Assembly: GCF_040719145.1 (NCBI RefSeq)
Contig: NZ_JBFDUZ010000004.1
Coordinates: 62,001-126,000, forward strand
From: Paenibacillus sp. JQZ6Y-1
GTDB lineage: Bacteria; Bacillota; Bacilli; Paenibacillales; Paenibacillaceae
DNA length: 64,000 bases
Direction of reading: 5' to 3'
Shown here: positions 51,345 through 60,826 of the stretch, piece after piece
How the letters are laid out: every line of letters starts with the position of its first letter
Position numbering within the stretch: position 1 is the first letter of the stretch
Notes under the pieces: generated by a model
What the model was told of the DNA's origin: nothing
The model's database searches: none
What the model saw: only the letters and a program-made list of their open reading frames with translations
Program-made: the position numbers and the translations under genes

Positions 51345-53297
51345 ATGCGGCTGGCTGAGGAGTATGTACGTTTGAGACTGTGCTGGCGTGAGCGCGGTCA
51401 GGATGAAGCGTTTCATGTCACGATGGCAGAACTTGCCGAGGCACTTTGCTGTACTTCGCGCAATGCGCGTCTGATCACCTCTCGTTTGACGGAAGCAGGC
51501 TGGATTGTATTTGTATCCGGTCGCGGGCGTGGGCATACGTCGGTGCTGACCTTTTGCCGTCCGCTAGCGCAGGTGGTGCTGGATGAAGCGAAGGAACGGG
51601 TACAGCATGGGGATGTGCCGGGAGCCTTTGACTGGCTGCATCAGCCGGGAATTCCGGTGGAGGTACAGCCTGTTTTCATGGACTGGCTAGGCAGTTATTT
51701 TGGATACCAGAGTGATCGGAACGGTCAAGATGGGGCGGCGTTGCGTAGGGAAACGTTGCGATTGCCAATTTATCGTCCCATTGTCTGTTTGGACCCGGCG
51801 GATGCGGGATTTGCCTTTGATACGCAGCTGGTGTACCAGCTCTACAGTCGGCTGGTGGAATACGATGTGCTGACCGATTCGGTGCAGCCGGGCATTGCAT
51901 ATGATTGGGAATGTAGTGCGGACGGGATGAAATGGACCTTTTACCTGTATAAGCATATACGTTTTCATGATGAACGGCTGTTGACGGCGAATGATGTGGT
52001 TGTCAGCTTGAAGCGGCTGATGAACGGAACGTATGCGCATCACTGGTTGATGCAAACGGTAAAAGAGGTGCATGCCATCCATTCACATCAGGTGGTGATT
52101 GAGCTGATGCAGCCGAATGGATTGCTGCCGCTGCTGCTTAGTCATAGTGGTGCGTCCATTATGCCAGCGGCGACGAATCCTATTGCCACCCTACCGATGG
52201 GAACTGGCTCGTATCGAATGACGGAACGTACAGCGGGCAAATGTGTGCTGGAACGCTTTGCCTCGTATTATGGTCAAGGTGCTTTGCTGGACGAGATTGA
52301 GATTCTGATCGTACCGCAGCAGGAAATGTCGGCAGCGTCCGGTTATCGTCCGGGTGTGCTGACGGTGTTGACGGGAGAGTTTGATACGAAAGTGTTTGAG
52401 CATTTGCCGCGTCAGGAGATGCCAACTGGTGTCTCCATGCTGATGCTGAATCGAAGACATGGCATATTGGCAGAGGATGAGGCGCTGCGGCAGGCACTGT
52501 TTTATGGTGTAGATCGTCTGGACATGATGAGGACGCTTGGCGATACGTATGGGATGCCAGCAATGGGACTAATGGTGCGTGACATCTTCCATTCTTCGGC
52601 ATCTCTGCAAAATGATATTACAAACGAAGACGAGCATTTCTTCAATACAGACACCGTTAGTGTGGATTTCGATTTGCAGCGTGCCCTTCAACAGGTACAG
52701 CAATCTACATATGACGGTAGAGAACTACATCTTTACACTTTCCAGCGGCATGAGATAGCAGCGCACTGGTTGCGCGAATCATATGCTGCTATCGGCATCC
52801 ATATATCGGTGCATGTGGTGCCGTGGTTGGAGCTGAACAGTGCGTCGATATGGGAAACGGCGGATATACTGCTATTTGAAGCCGTTGTGAGCGGTGGGCT
52901 GCATCGTCAGCTGGAATATCTCCAATCCAGCAACAGTCTGATTCGCCGTTTCCTGCCTGATGAGCCACTCATACGGCTACGGACATGGACTGACCGCTTG
53001 TTGTCGGAGTACGACCCTATCCGAATGGATGACGGTCGACCGGTTCAGCAGCAAAAGCAGCCCTATGATGTACAGCCTATGCAGAGCGACGATTCCTGTT
53101 CTTTTTCCGCTGACGATTGGCTGCATGATGTACATGCCGAGCTGCGTCAAACGTACAGCTGCGTCTTTTTGACAGAACGGACGGCGGCGATGGTATTTCA
53201 CCCTTCGCTGCGCGGTGTCCAGATCAATGAACGCGGTTGGGTTGATTTTAGCAAACTATGGTTTCGCGAAGAGGACTCGTTGAACGTAAGGGAATAG
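51345..53297 (+). CDS. SgrR-like transcriptional regulator with peptide-binding-protein domain
   Basis: 650 residues from MRLAEEYVRLRLCWRERGQ with GGAGGTGG upstream. The N-terminal winged helix (VTMAELAEALCCTSRNARLI) is followed by an SBP_bac_5 (OppA/DppA-like) domain from about residue 140, including YQLYSRLVEYDVLTDSVQPG and LPMGTGSYRMTE. No signal peptide, so it is a cytoplasmic sensor. E. coli SgrR uses this layout to control the response to sugar-phosphate stress; Firmicutes homologues often sit beside exporters. Its targets here are unknown. Confidence 0.9.
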   Translation: MRLAEEYVRLRLCWRERGQDEAFHVTMAELAEALCCTSRNARLITSRLTEAGWIVFVSGRGRGHTSVLTFCRPLAQVVLDEAKERVQHGDVPGAFDWLHQPGIPVEVQPVFMDWLGSYFGYQSDRNGQDGAALRRETLRLPIYRPIVCLDPADAGFAFDTQLVYQLYSRLVEYDVLTDSVQPGIAYDWECSADGMKWTFYLYKHIRFHDERLLTANDVVVSLKRLMNGTYAHHWLMQTVKEVHAIHSHQVVIELMQPNGLLPLLLSHSGASIMPAATNPIATLPMGTGSYRMTERTAGKCVLERFASYYGQGALLDEIEILIVPQQEMSAASGYRPGVLTVLTGEFDTKVFEHLPRQEMPTGVSMLMLNRRHGILAEDEALRQALFYGVDRLDMMRTLGDTYGMPAMGLMVRDIFHSSASLQNDITNEDEHFFNTDTVSVDFDLQRALQQVQQSTYDGRELHLYTFQRHEIAAHWLRESYAAIGIHISVHVVPWLELNSASIWETADILLFEAVVSGGLHRQLEYLQSSNSLIRRFLPDEPLIRLRTWTDRLLSEYDPIRMDDGRPVQQQKQPYDVQPMQSDDSCSFSADDWLHDVHAELRQTYSCVFLTERTAAMVFHPSLRGVQINERGWVDFSKLWFREEDSLNVRE

Positions 53298-53473
53298 GAT
53301 AAAAGCGGAAAACTAGCATGATCGGTTTGCCCTTTTTCTCTCCACCAACGGATTTTATACTAACGATATCGTTTGACACAGAACCGACAGGCGCTGATGG
53401 TAACGAAATATGAGATATAGACAGCAGCGGTTCATCCTTCGTGGTGGTACTGTCTGCATGGGAGAGAGGGCAT

Positions 53474-54010
53474 ATGACAACATCGGTTCATATTCATACA
53501 GTAGAGCAGCTGGACAGCCGCTTGGCAGCATTAACGGAGATGCTGATTGCGGTCGTACACGATGGAGCATCGATTGGATTTTTGCCACCATTGTCTGAGC
53601 AGGAAGCGGAGCAATACTGGCAGGGCGTGATGACACCGGGGGTGATTGTGCTGATTGCCGAGGTCGATGGGCAGCTGGCAGGAACGGTGCAGGTACAGTT
53701 ATGCGGCAAACCAAATGGTGCGCATCGTGCGGATATTGCCAAGCTGATGGTACATCCAAAGTTTCGTCGCCGCGGTATCGCTCGTCTGCTGATGGAACAG
53801 GCGCAGCAGGTTGCGGAGCAGGCGGATCGTATTTTACTTGTATTGGATACGCGTGATGGCGATCCGTCCAATCTGCTGTACCAGTCGCTCGGCTATATTC
53901 AGGCAGGGCAGATTCCATACTTCGCTATCTCGGAACATGGCGGTTTGGATGCGACCAATCTGTACTACAAATTACTTCAAGACCCAAGTACAAAGGGCTT
54001 CCAAGCGTAG
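53474..54010 (+). CDS. GNAT-family N-acetyltransferase
   Basis: 178 residues from MTTSVHIHTVEQLDSR with GGGAGAGAGG upstream; an in-frame ATG 33 bases earlier is less likely. Acetyl-CoA-binding motif A reads KLMVHPKFRRRGIARLLMEQ and a motif B region LLYQSLGYIQAG follows. The start LIAVVHDGASIGFLPPLSEQ resembles small GNAT enzymes that acetylate amino acids or antibiotics. Substrate unknown. Confidence 0.9.
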   Translation: MTTSVHIHTVEQLDSRLAALTEMLIAVVHDGASIGFLPPLSEQEAEQYWQGVMTPGVIVLIAEVDGQLAGTVQVQLCGKPNGAHRADIAKLMVHPKFRRRGIARLLMEQAQQVAEQADRILLVLDTRDGDPSNLLYQSLGYIQAGQIPYFAISEHGGLDATNLYYKLLQDPSTKGFQA

Positions 54011-54178
54011 TGAGATGCTACAAGACGATGAGTCTGACCATCCAATGATCCATACAACCAAAAGTATAAATAGGTAGACATAAGCAACAATGTAGAATGG
54101 TAATCCTTTCGGAATAATCCATCACTATATAGCATACGATGCTGATCTTATCCGTGCCTATCCAACACGATACCTACA

Positions 54179-54219
54179 GCCCTGTAAGATAATGACCACA
54201 TTATCCGACAGGGCTTTTG
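54179..54219 (+). terminator. rho-independent terminator
   Basis: AGCCCTGT-GATAATG / CATTATC-ACAGGGCT stem followed by TTTT. It lies between the acetyltransferase and the glycosyltransferase; the rest of the 300-base gap shows nothing else. Confidence 0.85.
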
Positions 54220-54313
54220 GCGTGTACACATCCAGTCGTACAGTTGGCAGATGGCGGCAAACTCGATATAGTGGTAATGACGATGACAGGCTAACGGGAG
54301 GACGAATAGATTC

Positions 54314-55312
54314 ATGACAAAGATCGGATTGGTTATGCGCAAAATCCAGTTTACCGAGAATCAGGGGCCACGGGTGTTTGCCGAACGACTGAAGGCGCTG
54401 AGTGCGGAGCTGGGTGTAGAAGTGGTCTTTATTTCGCCAGAGCGTCATGTGAGCGGGTACGATTGGTTGCCCGGCTATGAGCATGAGAAGGGCGATTTGG
54501 TCAATTATGACATCGTGCTGGATCAGATACATAATCATCATATTGAGCATGTGCTGTATACAGTGTCTGGATTTACCTTTTTGAAGATGTTTTTGCCGAA
54601 AAGTGTGCTATTTCCGCATAGCTTCCCTGATCCGGCGCTGACTGGGTACGAGATGATGAAGCCCTTTTACAGTATGGTGGATCGGGCAGTCGTACAGACC
54701 CCGTTTCTAAAAAGACAAATGGCATCGCAATTCAACGTAACCAATGTGGATGTGATTCCCATCGGATTCAGTGAACAGCTAGCTGAAAAGCATTTCAACC
54801 CCGACGAGGTAGTCGAGAATCGAATCCTATGGATCGGTAGGGATGAAGAAAATCGTCGTCCCGATCTGGTGATCGAATACGCGCGCCATAACCCAGACAA
54901 GGAAGTGTACATGGTATTCGGCGGGGAACGATACCGTGAAAGTATGAAGAAGTACGATATTCCGTCCAATGTGAAGCTGCAATTCGCGCTGTCGCAGGAT
55001 GAAGTATTTCAGCTGATGAATAGCTCGAAGGTATATTGGAGCTGTTCGCGATTCGATACATTTGCGATGCCGCTGACCGAAGCGCTCGCTATGGGCAAAA
55101 TCGTCGTCAAGCCGGAGCATCCGTGCTACGACCATATCAGTTCTACCCATTCCTTTGCTGGTAATGAGCGTAACTGGTTCGAGCTAGTCAATATGGCAGC
55201 TTCATCGCCGCGCAAATATTCACAGGACAACCGTGACTACGCCTTTGCAACCTTTGCGAGTCGGATCATGAAGGAAGGCTACCAGAATTTCTACTCCGAC
55301 TGGCTGAAGTGA
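54314..55312 (+). CDS. glycosyltransferase, family 1/4-like (GT-B)
   Basis: 332 residues, ATG preceded by CGGGAGGA. The C-terminal GT-B half has RILWIGRDEENRRPDLVIEY, then SKVYWSCSRFDTFAMPLTEALAMGKIVV with the conserved E(x7)E-type signature for the nucleotide-sugar phosphate. The N-terminal acceptor half is short. Probably transfers a sugar to a lipid, polymer or small molecule. No polysaccharide gene cluster surrounds it. The metallophosphoesterase gene follows after about 90 bases. Confidence 0.86.
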   Translation: MTKIGLVMRKIQFTENQGPRVFAERLKALSAELGVEVVFISPERHVSGYDWLPGYEHEKGDLVNYDIVLDQIHNHHIEHVLYTVSGFTFLKMFLPKSVLFPHSFPDPALTGYEMMKPFYSMVDRAVVQTPFLKRQMASQFNVTNVDVIPIGFSEQLAEKHFNPDEVVENRILWIGRDEENRRPDLVIEYARHNPDKEVYMVFGGERYRESMKKYDIPSNVKLQFALSQDEVFQLMNSSKVYWSCSRFDTFAMPLTEALAMGKIVVKPEHPCYDHISSTHSFAGNERNWFELVNMAASSPRKYSQDNRDYAFATFASRIMKEGYQNFYSDWLK

Positions 55313-55399
55313 TAAGCAACGCCACAACAGTAGCCACACGCTAGCACATAGCAAACGATCCCAACACATGCAGGACAAACTATACTCGAGGTGAATGGT

Positions 55400-56206
55400 A
55401 TGGCAACCGAAGGGCAAAAGATCGCTGTTATCGCGGATATTCACGGCAATATCGCTGCACTGGATGCCGTGCTACAGGATATAGATGCGCAGGGGATTAC
55501 AGACATTTACAATCTGGGCGACAGCGTATATGGAGCGCTGTATCCGCGAGAAACGGCGCAACGGCTGATGGACAGAACAATTCTCTCCGTACGCGGTAAT
55601 CAGGATCGCGAATTGCAAGCTGGACTCCTAAGGAACGCTGATGAATCGGATGGTCTACAAAAGCGTACCGAGCCAATCACGCCACCCAATGCCACATTTG
55701 ACTATGTGATCAAGCAATTGAGTGTGGAGCAGATGAAGTGGCTACTAGATTTGCCCCTAACACGAACGACGCAAGACCTGTACATGTGTCATGCGCAGCC
55801 AACGATAGACGATGTGCCTTTGCTGGAAACGATTCAATCCGATGGCGTACACTGGCGTTCCGACGAAGAACTGATCCAACTGCTGGAAGGGATTAAGCAG
55901 CCGATTGTTCTGTGCGCGCATACGCATGTGCCGAATCTAAAATACTTACCTGACGGTCGCATGATCATCAATCCGGGCAGTGTCGGCTTACCTGCCTACC
56001 ATGATGATCTGCCGTACGAGCATGTGATGGAATCGCGTGTTCCACATGCTCAGTATGCTGTGCTGGACTATACCGACGGAAGCTGGAATGTGACTCACCG
56101 CTCTATCGTTTATGATTGGGAGCACGCGGCAACGCAAGCAGCCATGCTTGGACGACATGACTGGGCATATGCGCTTCGTACAGGTCTGGCACTGCGAGAT
56201 CAATAG
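55400..56206 (+). CDS. calcineurin-like metallophosphoesterase (YfcE/MPE family)
   Basis: 268 residues from the ATG after an AGGTGA site; an in-frame GTG three codons earlier overlaps that site. Metal ligands are present: AVIADIHGNIAAL (DxH), YNLGDSVYG (GD), SVRGNQDRE (GNxD), MCHAQP (H) and CAHTHVP (GHTH-like, with Ala for Gly). NPGSVGLP completes the fold. Such enzymes hydrolyse phosphodiesters or nucleotides such as 2',3'-cyclic or Ap4A substrates. Substrate unknown. Confidence 0.92.
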   Translation: MATEGQKIAVIADIHGNIAALDAVLQDIDAQGITDIYNLGDSVYGALYPRETAQRLMDRTILSVRGNQDRELQAGLLRNADESDGLQKRTEPITPPNATFDYVIKQLSVEQMKWLLDLPLTRTTQDLYMCHAQPTIDDVPLLETIQSDGVHWRSDEELIQLLEGIKQPIVLCAHTHVPNLKYLPDGRMIINPGSVGLPAYHDDLPYEHVMESRVPHAQYAVLDYTDGSWNVTHRSIVYDWEHAATQAAMLGRHDWAYALRTGLALRDQ

Positions 56207-56363
56207 CAACTTTAGAAGAGAAGAAAAGAAAAACGGTGTGGAGCATGATGCTATATCTCTGTTTGCCCAATATGTCATTGCTCATGCCTTTATCTATATG
56301 CCGTTCCTATCAATGTATTATGTTCCGATGAAATGTATCCATACCCGAATAGGAGAGAACGCT

Positions 56364-57332
56364 ATGACGACCTTACGTAAAGCTATTATTGATACCGATA
56401 CCGCTGGTGACGATACAATCGCCATTTTAACTGCATTGCACCATTTTGATGTACAGGGCATCATGATGACTGGCGGCAATGTACAATTTGACCAAGAAGT
56501 GGAGAATGCGCTCTATACGATTCAGGTTGCTGGTAAAGGTGGAGCAAACGGACAGATTCCCGTCTACAAAGGCTGTGAACGTCCGCTGCTGACAACATGG
56601 AACGCAGAGCATCATCGGACAGTGGAGGATGTGCACGGCAGCGACGGGATGGGCGGCTCTAATTTCCCGAAAGCCATCCAGCGTCCAGCAGACGGTCATG
56701 CTGTCGATTTTCTAATTCAAACGGTGCACCAATATCCGGGCGAGATCCATCTGCTCGCGATTGCACCGCTCACCAATATCGCGATGGCGATTCAAAAAGA
56801 CCCTACCATAGTACCGAAAATTCCACATTTGTACGTGATGGGTGGCACCAACAACGCACTCGGCAATATTACCCCTGCGGCAGAGTATAATTTCTACGTT
56901 GATCCTGAAGCGGCGCATATCGTTCTGCGCTCCGGCATTCCGACCACGATGGTTGGTTGGGAAATGTGTACGCGTCACTCTTTAATGGACGATGATGATC
57001 ATGCAGAGATTCAGGCGCTAGGTACATCTGGCTCGCAATTTTTCATTGATGTGAATCGAGTGGTGATGCAGTTCAACAAGCAGGTGCATCGTCTGAACGG
57101 CACGACACATCCCGATACGCTGCTGATGGCAGTAGCGGCGAATGAAGCGGTCATGACAGAATCGCATGATTACTTTGTCGATGTGGAAACGAAGGGCGAA
57201 TGGACGCGCGGCTACAGCGTGGTCGATATTAACGGACGACTGGGTCAGCAGGCGAATGTACGAGTATGCGAAGGCATTGATCGTCCATTGTTTAAACAGA
57301 TGCTACTAGATGTGTTAAAGGATATTCAGTAA
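56364..57332 (+). CDS. inosine/uridine-preferring nucleoside hydrolase
   Basis: 322 residues from MTTLRKAIIDTDTAGDD with AGGAGAG upstream; the open frame to 56112 overlaps the previous gene and is not needed. The calcium-binding DTD-x-GxDD motif reads DTDTAGDD, with Thr-Ala in place of Pro-Gly. The rest is typical: LTALHHFDVQGIMMTGGNV, LLAIAPLTNIAMAIQKDP, MGGTNNALGNITPAAEYNFY and VDPEAAHIVL. Hydrolyses ribonucleosides to base and ribose for salvage. Confidence 0.93.
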   Translation: MTTLRKAIIDTDTAGDDTIAILTALHHFDVQGIMMTGGNVQFDQEVENALYTIQVAGKGGANGQIPVYKGCERPLLTTWNAEHHRTVEDVHGSDGMGGSNFPKAIQRPADGHAVDFLIQTVHQYPGEIHLLAIAPLTNIAMAIQKDPTIVPKIPHLYVMGGTNNALGNITPAAEYNFYVDPEAAHIVLRSGIPTTMVGWEMCTRHSLMDDDDHAEIQALGTSGSQFFIDVNRVVMQFNKQVHRLNGTTHPDTLLMAVAANEAVMTESHDYFVDVETKGEWTRGYSVVDINGRLGQQANVRVCEGIDRPLFKQMLLDVLKDIQ

Positions 57333-57348
57333 TGTGACTATTAGATTG

Positions 57349-57387
57349 AAGCAAGGCTTGTTTGTCCATCAAACAAGCTTTGCTTTA
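57349..57387 (+). terminator. rho-independent terminator
   Basis: AAGCAA-GCTTGTTTG / CAAACAAGC-TTGCTT stem with loop TCCAT and a partial T-run after the nucleoside hydrolase gene. Confidence 0.82.
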
Positions 57388-57399
57388 CTATTTTGAAAT

Positions 57400-58026
57400 T
57401 CAGTCTTTATGTAGAAACATACACAAAAATAAATAGCCATTTTGCACTTGCCATTCAAATGTATGTGCTTTTTTGAACATTACAATAACATCTTTCCTAC
57501 CCTTACAGTTAGCATTTGAAATTGGGATATTTATAGGAGTTACATAACCTTCTCGCATAGAAAAAATATCACCTGTAGTTGCTATTTTGGAAGCTTTGGA
57601 ATAAATTAAATCATCTGCAATCATACAAAAATAAGCATTAGAATAGCCTCGTTCTAAAAAATATTCCAGGCTCTCTATGTCTTGATAAGAATCAATTCTC
57701 GCAAAATCTTCGGCTCCCTGAATTTTCTTTTTAAATTTTAATTCCATAGCTGCTTTAGCAAGTAATTTGGGACCATCATAGAAGCCGAATGTGATATCGA
57801 TGAATTTATTTTTTTTACGTATATTTAATTCCTTTGTTTCCAAATCAACTATAAAAGTCTCGGATCTTGAAAAGCAATACAAATTTCCTAAATCTCGAAT
57901 GATATTAGCTAAATGGTGTTGGAATGGCGCTTCTTTCTCTACTTGTATACGACCATTTAGAAACTGATGATTAAATATCTTCCATGCTTCAGTAACTATC
58001 AAATCTAATTTTTCTGTAGTATCCAT
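57400..58026 (-). CDS. orphan PD-(D/E)XK nuclease-like protein
   Basis: 208 residues. An N-terminal helical part with Glu residues (EKEAPFQHHLANIIRDLG), then the strand FIDITFGFY with Asp77 and MELKFKKK with Glu95 and Lys97, form a D...ExK layout. A helix SYQDIESLEYFLERG and strand AYFCMIADD follow, in the order of restriction-endonuclease-like folds. No partner methylase or other defence gene is visible. The gene and its upstream region are clearly more AT-rich than neighbours, suggesting acquisition. GAAGGAG precedes the ATG by about 12 bases. The assignment rests on motif order by eye. Confidence 0.6.
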   Translation of the reverse strand: MDTTEKLDLIVTEAWKIFNHQFLNGRIQVEKEAPFQHHLANIIRDLGNLYCFSRSETFIVDLETKELNIRKKNKFIDITFGFYDGPKLLAKAAMELKFKKKIQGAEDFARIDSYQDIESLEYFLERGYSNAYFCMIADDLIYSKASKIATTGDIFSMREGYVTPINIPISNANCKGRKDVIVMFKKAHTFEWQVQNGYLFLCMFLHKD

Positions 58027-58242
58027 TTTATCGACTTTTCTCCTTCATAATTTAAATTGAAAAATTAGCAATAAGTAATCAAAGAATAATATACCTAGAT
58101 ACAACAAAAAGTAATATATTTTCGACATATAAAATCAAAAATATACATGTTTCAACAAATAAATCTTCAATAAACTATACCTGCCACCGATACAGTTACT
58201 ATAAGCTATCTAGCAATCATATACATAGGTGGGGGAAATGGG
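58027..58242. other. AT-rich divergent intergenic region
   Basis: About 215 strongly AT-rich bases between the nuclease-like gene (-) and the diguanylate cyclase gene (+). Probably both promoters. No palindrome or gene that I can support. Confidence 0.5.
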
Positions 58243-59895
58243 ATGGGAGTAAAGCTACGTACGGGTCTGATCATTACATTTATTGTGATGTCGCTCGTCT
58301 TGTCGCTAACATTGGGATTCGTGCTCAATCGTTATGCGGCGCATAGTGTCAAAACCGAAATAGGGGAATCGTTGTCCAGCACGGCACATGATACGGCGGA
58401 TAAGCTGGATAATTTTATGTGGACGCGTTCGGGGGAAATAGACATGCTGGCACGGCTGCCTGTGTTGATCGACAATATCCAAACACAGGATATTCACGAA
58501 ATGCTGAATCAGCTGCAAACCAGTTTCCCATCGTTTTCATGGATCGGCTATATGGATACGAAAGGCAAAGTACTGGCATCAACGGGGGATATTTTACTAG
58601 GTCAAGATTTGTCGCAGCGCCCCGTCTATCAGGAGGGGATCAAGCAAAAGTTTATCGGTGACGTCCATGATGCCGTTTTGCTTGCCAAGTTGCTTCCGAA
58701 TCCAAGTGGCGAGCCACTGCAATTCGTCGATATTAGTCTGCCAGTCACGGATAATTCGGGACGTACGATTGGCGTACTGGCGGCCCATATGAGCTGGGAA
58801 TGGGCGCGCGAGGTTAAGCGTTCCATGCTCACCTCGCTACGTCATGACGAAAAGGACGTCGATCTGTTCATCGTCAGTCGCAAAGACCGCACCATATTGC
58901 TCGGACCGGATGAGATGGTCGGTCAAGCGCTGCCGCTCGAAAGTGTGACCTTGGCGCAATCCGGTCAATCGGGCTGGCAGTTAGAGCAGTGGCCAGACGG
59001 CAAAAGCTATCTGACTGGTTATGCCTACGGTGATGGCTATATGGATTACAAAGGTCTTGGCTGGACTGTACTTGTACGCCAGCCAGAATCTACCGCGCTT
59101 GCTTCGGTGGCGGAGTTGAATCGCTTTACTACGCTGGCAGCTATTGGGGCTGCTGTCGTGTTTGCACTCATCGGCTGGTTTACGGCAGGCAAAATCGCTG
59201 CGCCCATTCGTCGTTTGACCAATCGTGCCAACCGTCTTGCTGCGGGTGAAGAGGTAGAATTACCGGAAAAAGGCGGATTTCAGGAGATTATTATCCTGTC
59301 TCGCTCGCTCAAACGCATGGTTCGCTCCATTACGCAAAAAGATGTGGAGCTGGGGCAGATGCAGACGATCGCGCATTACGATCATTTGACTGGCTTGCCA
59401 AATCGCAATGCATTGGAGCAATATTTGGAGCAAACGCTGGCGACGTTGGATGATACACAGCAGCAATTGTGCTTCCTGTATATTGATCTGGATGGATTCA
59501 AAAAGGTCAATGACACGCTGGGACATCAGGCAGGCGACCATTTGCTGCAAAAGGTAGCACAGCGACTGACCGATTTGTCCCGCGACGGCGATATTACGGT
59601 GCGTTTGGGTGGAGATGAGTTTCTGGTTGTGCTGCATACGCCATGCGAGCAATCGCACCAGCAGGGCATGGAATATGGTGCCGCTATAATTGAACAGCTG
59701 AATCGCCCATTTATGCTGGAATACCAGAAAGTGATGATCGGATGCAGCATTGGCGGTGCGTTATATCCAACCGACAGCGACAATCCGATTGAGATTGTAC
59801 GCATGGCAGATCAGGCGCTGTACCGATCCAAACGTGCAGGCAAGAACCGGATGACCTTTTACAATGAGGAGCAGTTGTGCGCGGCAGGCGAGTAA
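58243..59895 (+). CDS. membrane diguanylate cyclase with Cache sensor, HAMP and GGDEF
   Basis: 550 residues. Transmembrane segment 1 (about 8-28), extracytoplasmic Cache-type sensor (about 30-285), transmembrane segment 2 (about 290-312), HAMP (IAAPIRRLTNRANRLAAGEE) and a GGDEF domain (about 380-545). The active motif VRLGGDEFLVV is intact at about 456-460. The inhibitory I-site RDGD lies five residues before it, so product feedback is expected. It makes cyclic di-GMP in response to an extracellular signal and would favour sessile life. No EAL domain. A GGGGG stretch precedes the ATG. Confidence 0.95.
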   Translation: MGVKLRTGLIITFIVMSLVLSLTLGFVLNRYAAHSVKTEIGESLSSTAHDTADKLDNFMWTRSGEIDMLARLPVLIDNIQTQDIHEMLNQLQTSFPSFSWIGYMDTKGKVLASTGDILLGQDLSQRPVYQEGIKQKFIGDVHDAVLLAKLLPNPSGEPLQFVDISLPVTDNSGRTIGVLAAHMSWEWAREVKRSMLTSLRHDEKDVDLFIVSRKDRTILLGPDEMVGQALPLESVTLAQSGQSGWQLEQWPDGKSYLTGYAYGDGYMDYKGLGWTVLVRQPESTALASVAELNRFTTLAAIGAAVVFALIGWFTAGKIAAPIRRLTNRANRLAAGEEVELPEKGGFQEIIILSRSLKRMVRSITQKDVELGQMQTIAHYDHLTGLPNRNALEQYLEQTLATLDDTQQQLCFLYIDLDGFKKVNDTLGHQAGDHLLQKVAQRLTDLSRDGDITVRLGGDEFLVVLHTPCEQSHQQGMEYGAAIIEQLNRPFMLEYQKVMIGCSIGGALYPTDSDNPIEIVRMADQALYRSKRAGKNRMTFYNEEQLCAAGE

Positions 59896-60046
59896 GCATA
59901 AAATGTAGGAACTAGCGGGTGCAACGAATGGTTGAAGCGCGTAGAAGCGCAATAAACCAAGCATACGAAACCTCAACTTGTCAAAAAGTGCAGCATTCAT
60001 CGCGCATCTCTGATACGTTCAGGTCATTAAACGAAAATAGAAAGGA

Positions 60047-60093
60047 AACAGCGCGTTTGATCCTATGGAACAGGACCAAACGCGCTGTTTCGT
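60047..60093 (+). terminator. strong hairpin, probable terminator
   Basis: AAACAGCGCGTTTG-TCCT / AGGA-CAAACGCGCTGTTT stem. It lies between the diguanylate cyclase (+) and the convergent YesK-like gene (-). The T-run is short. Confidence 0.75.
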
Positions 60094-60193
60094 TCAAACT
60101 TTACTTTCAGGCAAATTCCTACTGGATTCATAAATTAATAGTTGCTATTCAACAGACCATATATTCATGATCCACACGAACGGTTCATAACGC

Positions 60194-60466
60194 TTACCGC
60201 TGACCCGCAATTCGTTTACCGACGACCAGCATAATAAACAGTGTAGCTAATGACCCGAGAATGACCAGAACTGCCATAATCAAATAGCCCAACCCTTCCC
60301 AACCGGATTGAAATAGACTGAATAGCAGCAGCAACGCCCCAACCAGCACGCCGATCAACCCCGGAATAAACTGAATATTGCGCGAATTCCGATTCCGCAC
60401 ACTCAAAATAATACTGACGAGCAGCAGCACAACCGCCGTCCCGCCCGCAAGTAACCAAGCTCCCAT
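60194..60466 (-). CDS. small membrane protein, YesK-like
   Basis: 90 residues, ATG after TAGGAGATG. Three hydrophobic segments (MGAWLLAGGTAVVLLLVSII; GLIGVLVGALLLLFSLFQ; GYLIMAVLVILGSLATLFIM) with short loops, the length and pattern of B. subtilis YesK family proteins. It stands 57 bases downstream of a second gene of the same kind (60524-60826). Function unknown. Confidence 0.8.
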   Translation of the reverse strand: MGAWLLAGGTAVVLLLVSIILSVRNRNSRNIQFIPGLIGVLVGALLLLFSLFQSGWEGLGYLIMAVLVILGSLATLFIMLVVGKRIAGQR

Positions 60467-60523
60467 CTCATCATCTCCTAAGCGCTTGCGATCTCCAAAC
60501 GTTATGTTTCATATTGAGTCATG

Positions 60524-60826
60524 TTACGAACTCGTTCGTCCTTTAGACTGTTGATAAAATAGCTGAAACATCAGCAGCACCAGACCGATCAGCGATGTGC
60601 CGATCAATGACAGTGTAAAGGCTGCAAGCCCTGTCCAAGCTGCCGACTGTGCGTACACACTCAAATTCAAATACAGTATAATCAGACTCGCCAACAGGCT
60701 AAGCAGTCCCGGTACAAAACGGAAAAATCGCGGCTGCGGTACCAATCGCACCAGCAGCAGTCCGATCACATAAATAATCACCCCGGCACCCAGTCCGGCA
60801 TAGACAAGCGGGTGAATAGGTTGCAT
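60524..60826 (-). CDS. small membrane protein, YesK-like
   Basis: 100 residues, ATG after GAGGAG. Four hydrophobic segments (YAGLGAGVIIYVIGLLLVRL; LLSLLASLIILYLNLSVYAQ; TGLAAFTLSLIGTSLIGLVL) and a polar C-terminus QSKGRTSS. Layout and the motif PRFFRFVPGLL parallel the neighbouring 60194 product (RNIQFIPGLIG), so the pair looks like an old tandem duplication transcribed together. Confidence 0.8.
   Translation of the reverse strand: MQPIHPLVYAGLGAGVIIYVIGLLLVRLVPQPRFFRFVPGLLSLLASLIILYLNLSVYAQSAAWTGLAAFTLSLIGTSLIGLVLLMFQLFYQQSKGRTSS

Noticed and set aside
57400-58026. A complete restriction-modification or other defence system around the nuclease-like gene
   Set aside because: The neighbours are a nucleoside hydrolase and a diguanylate cyclase. 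No methylase, helicase or toxin partner is visible.
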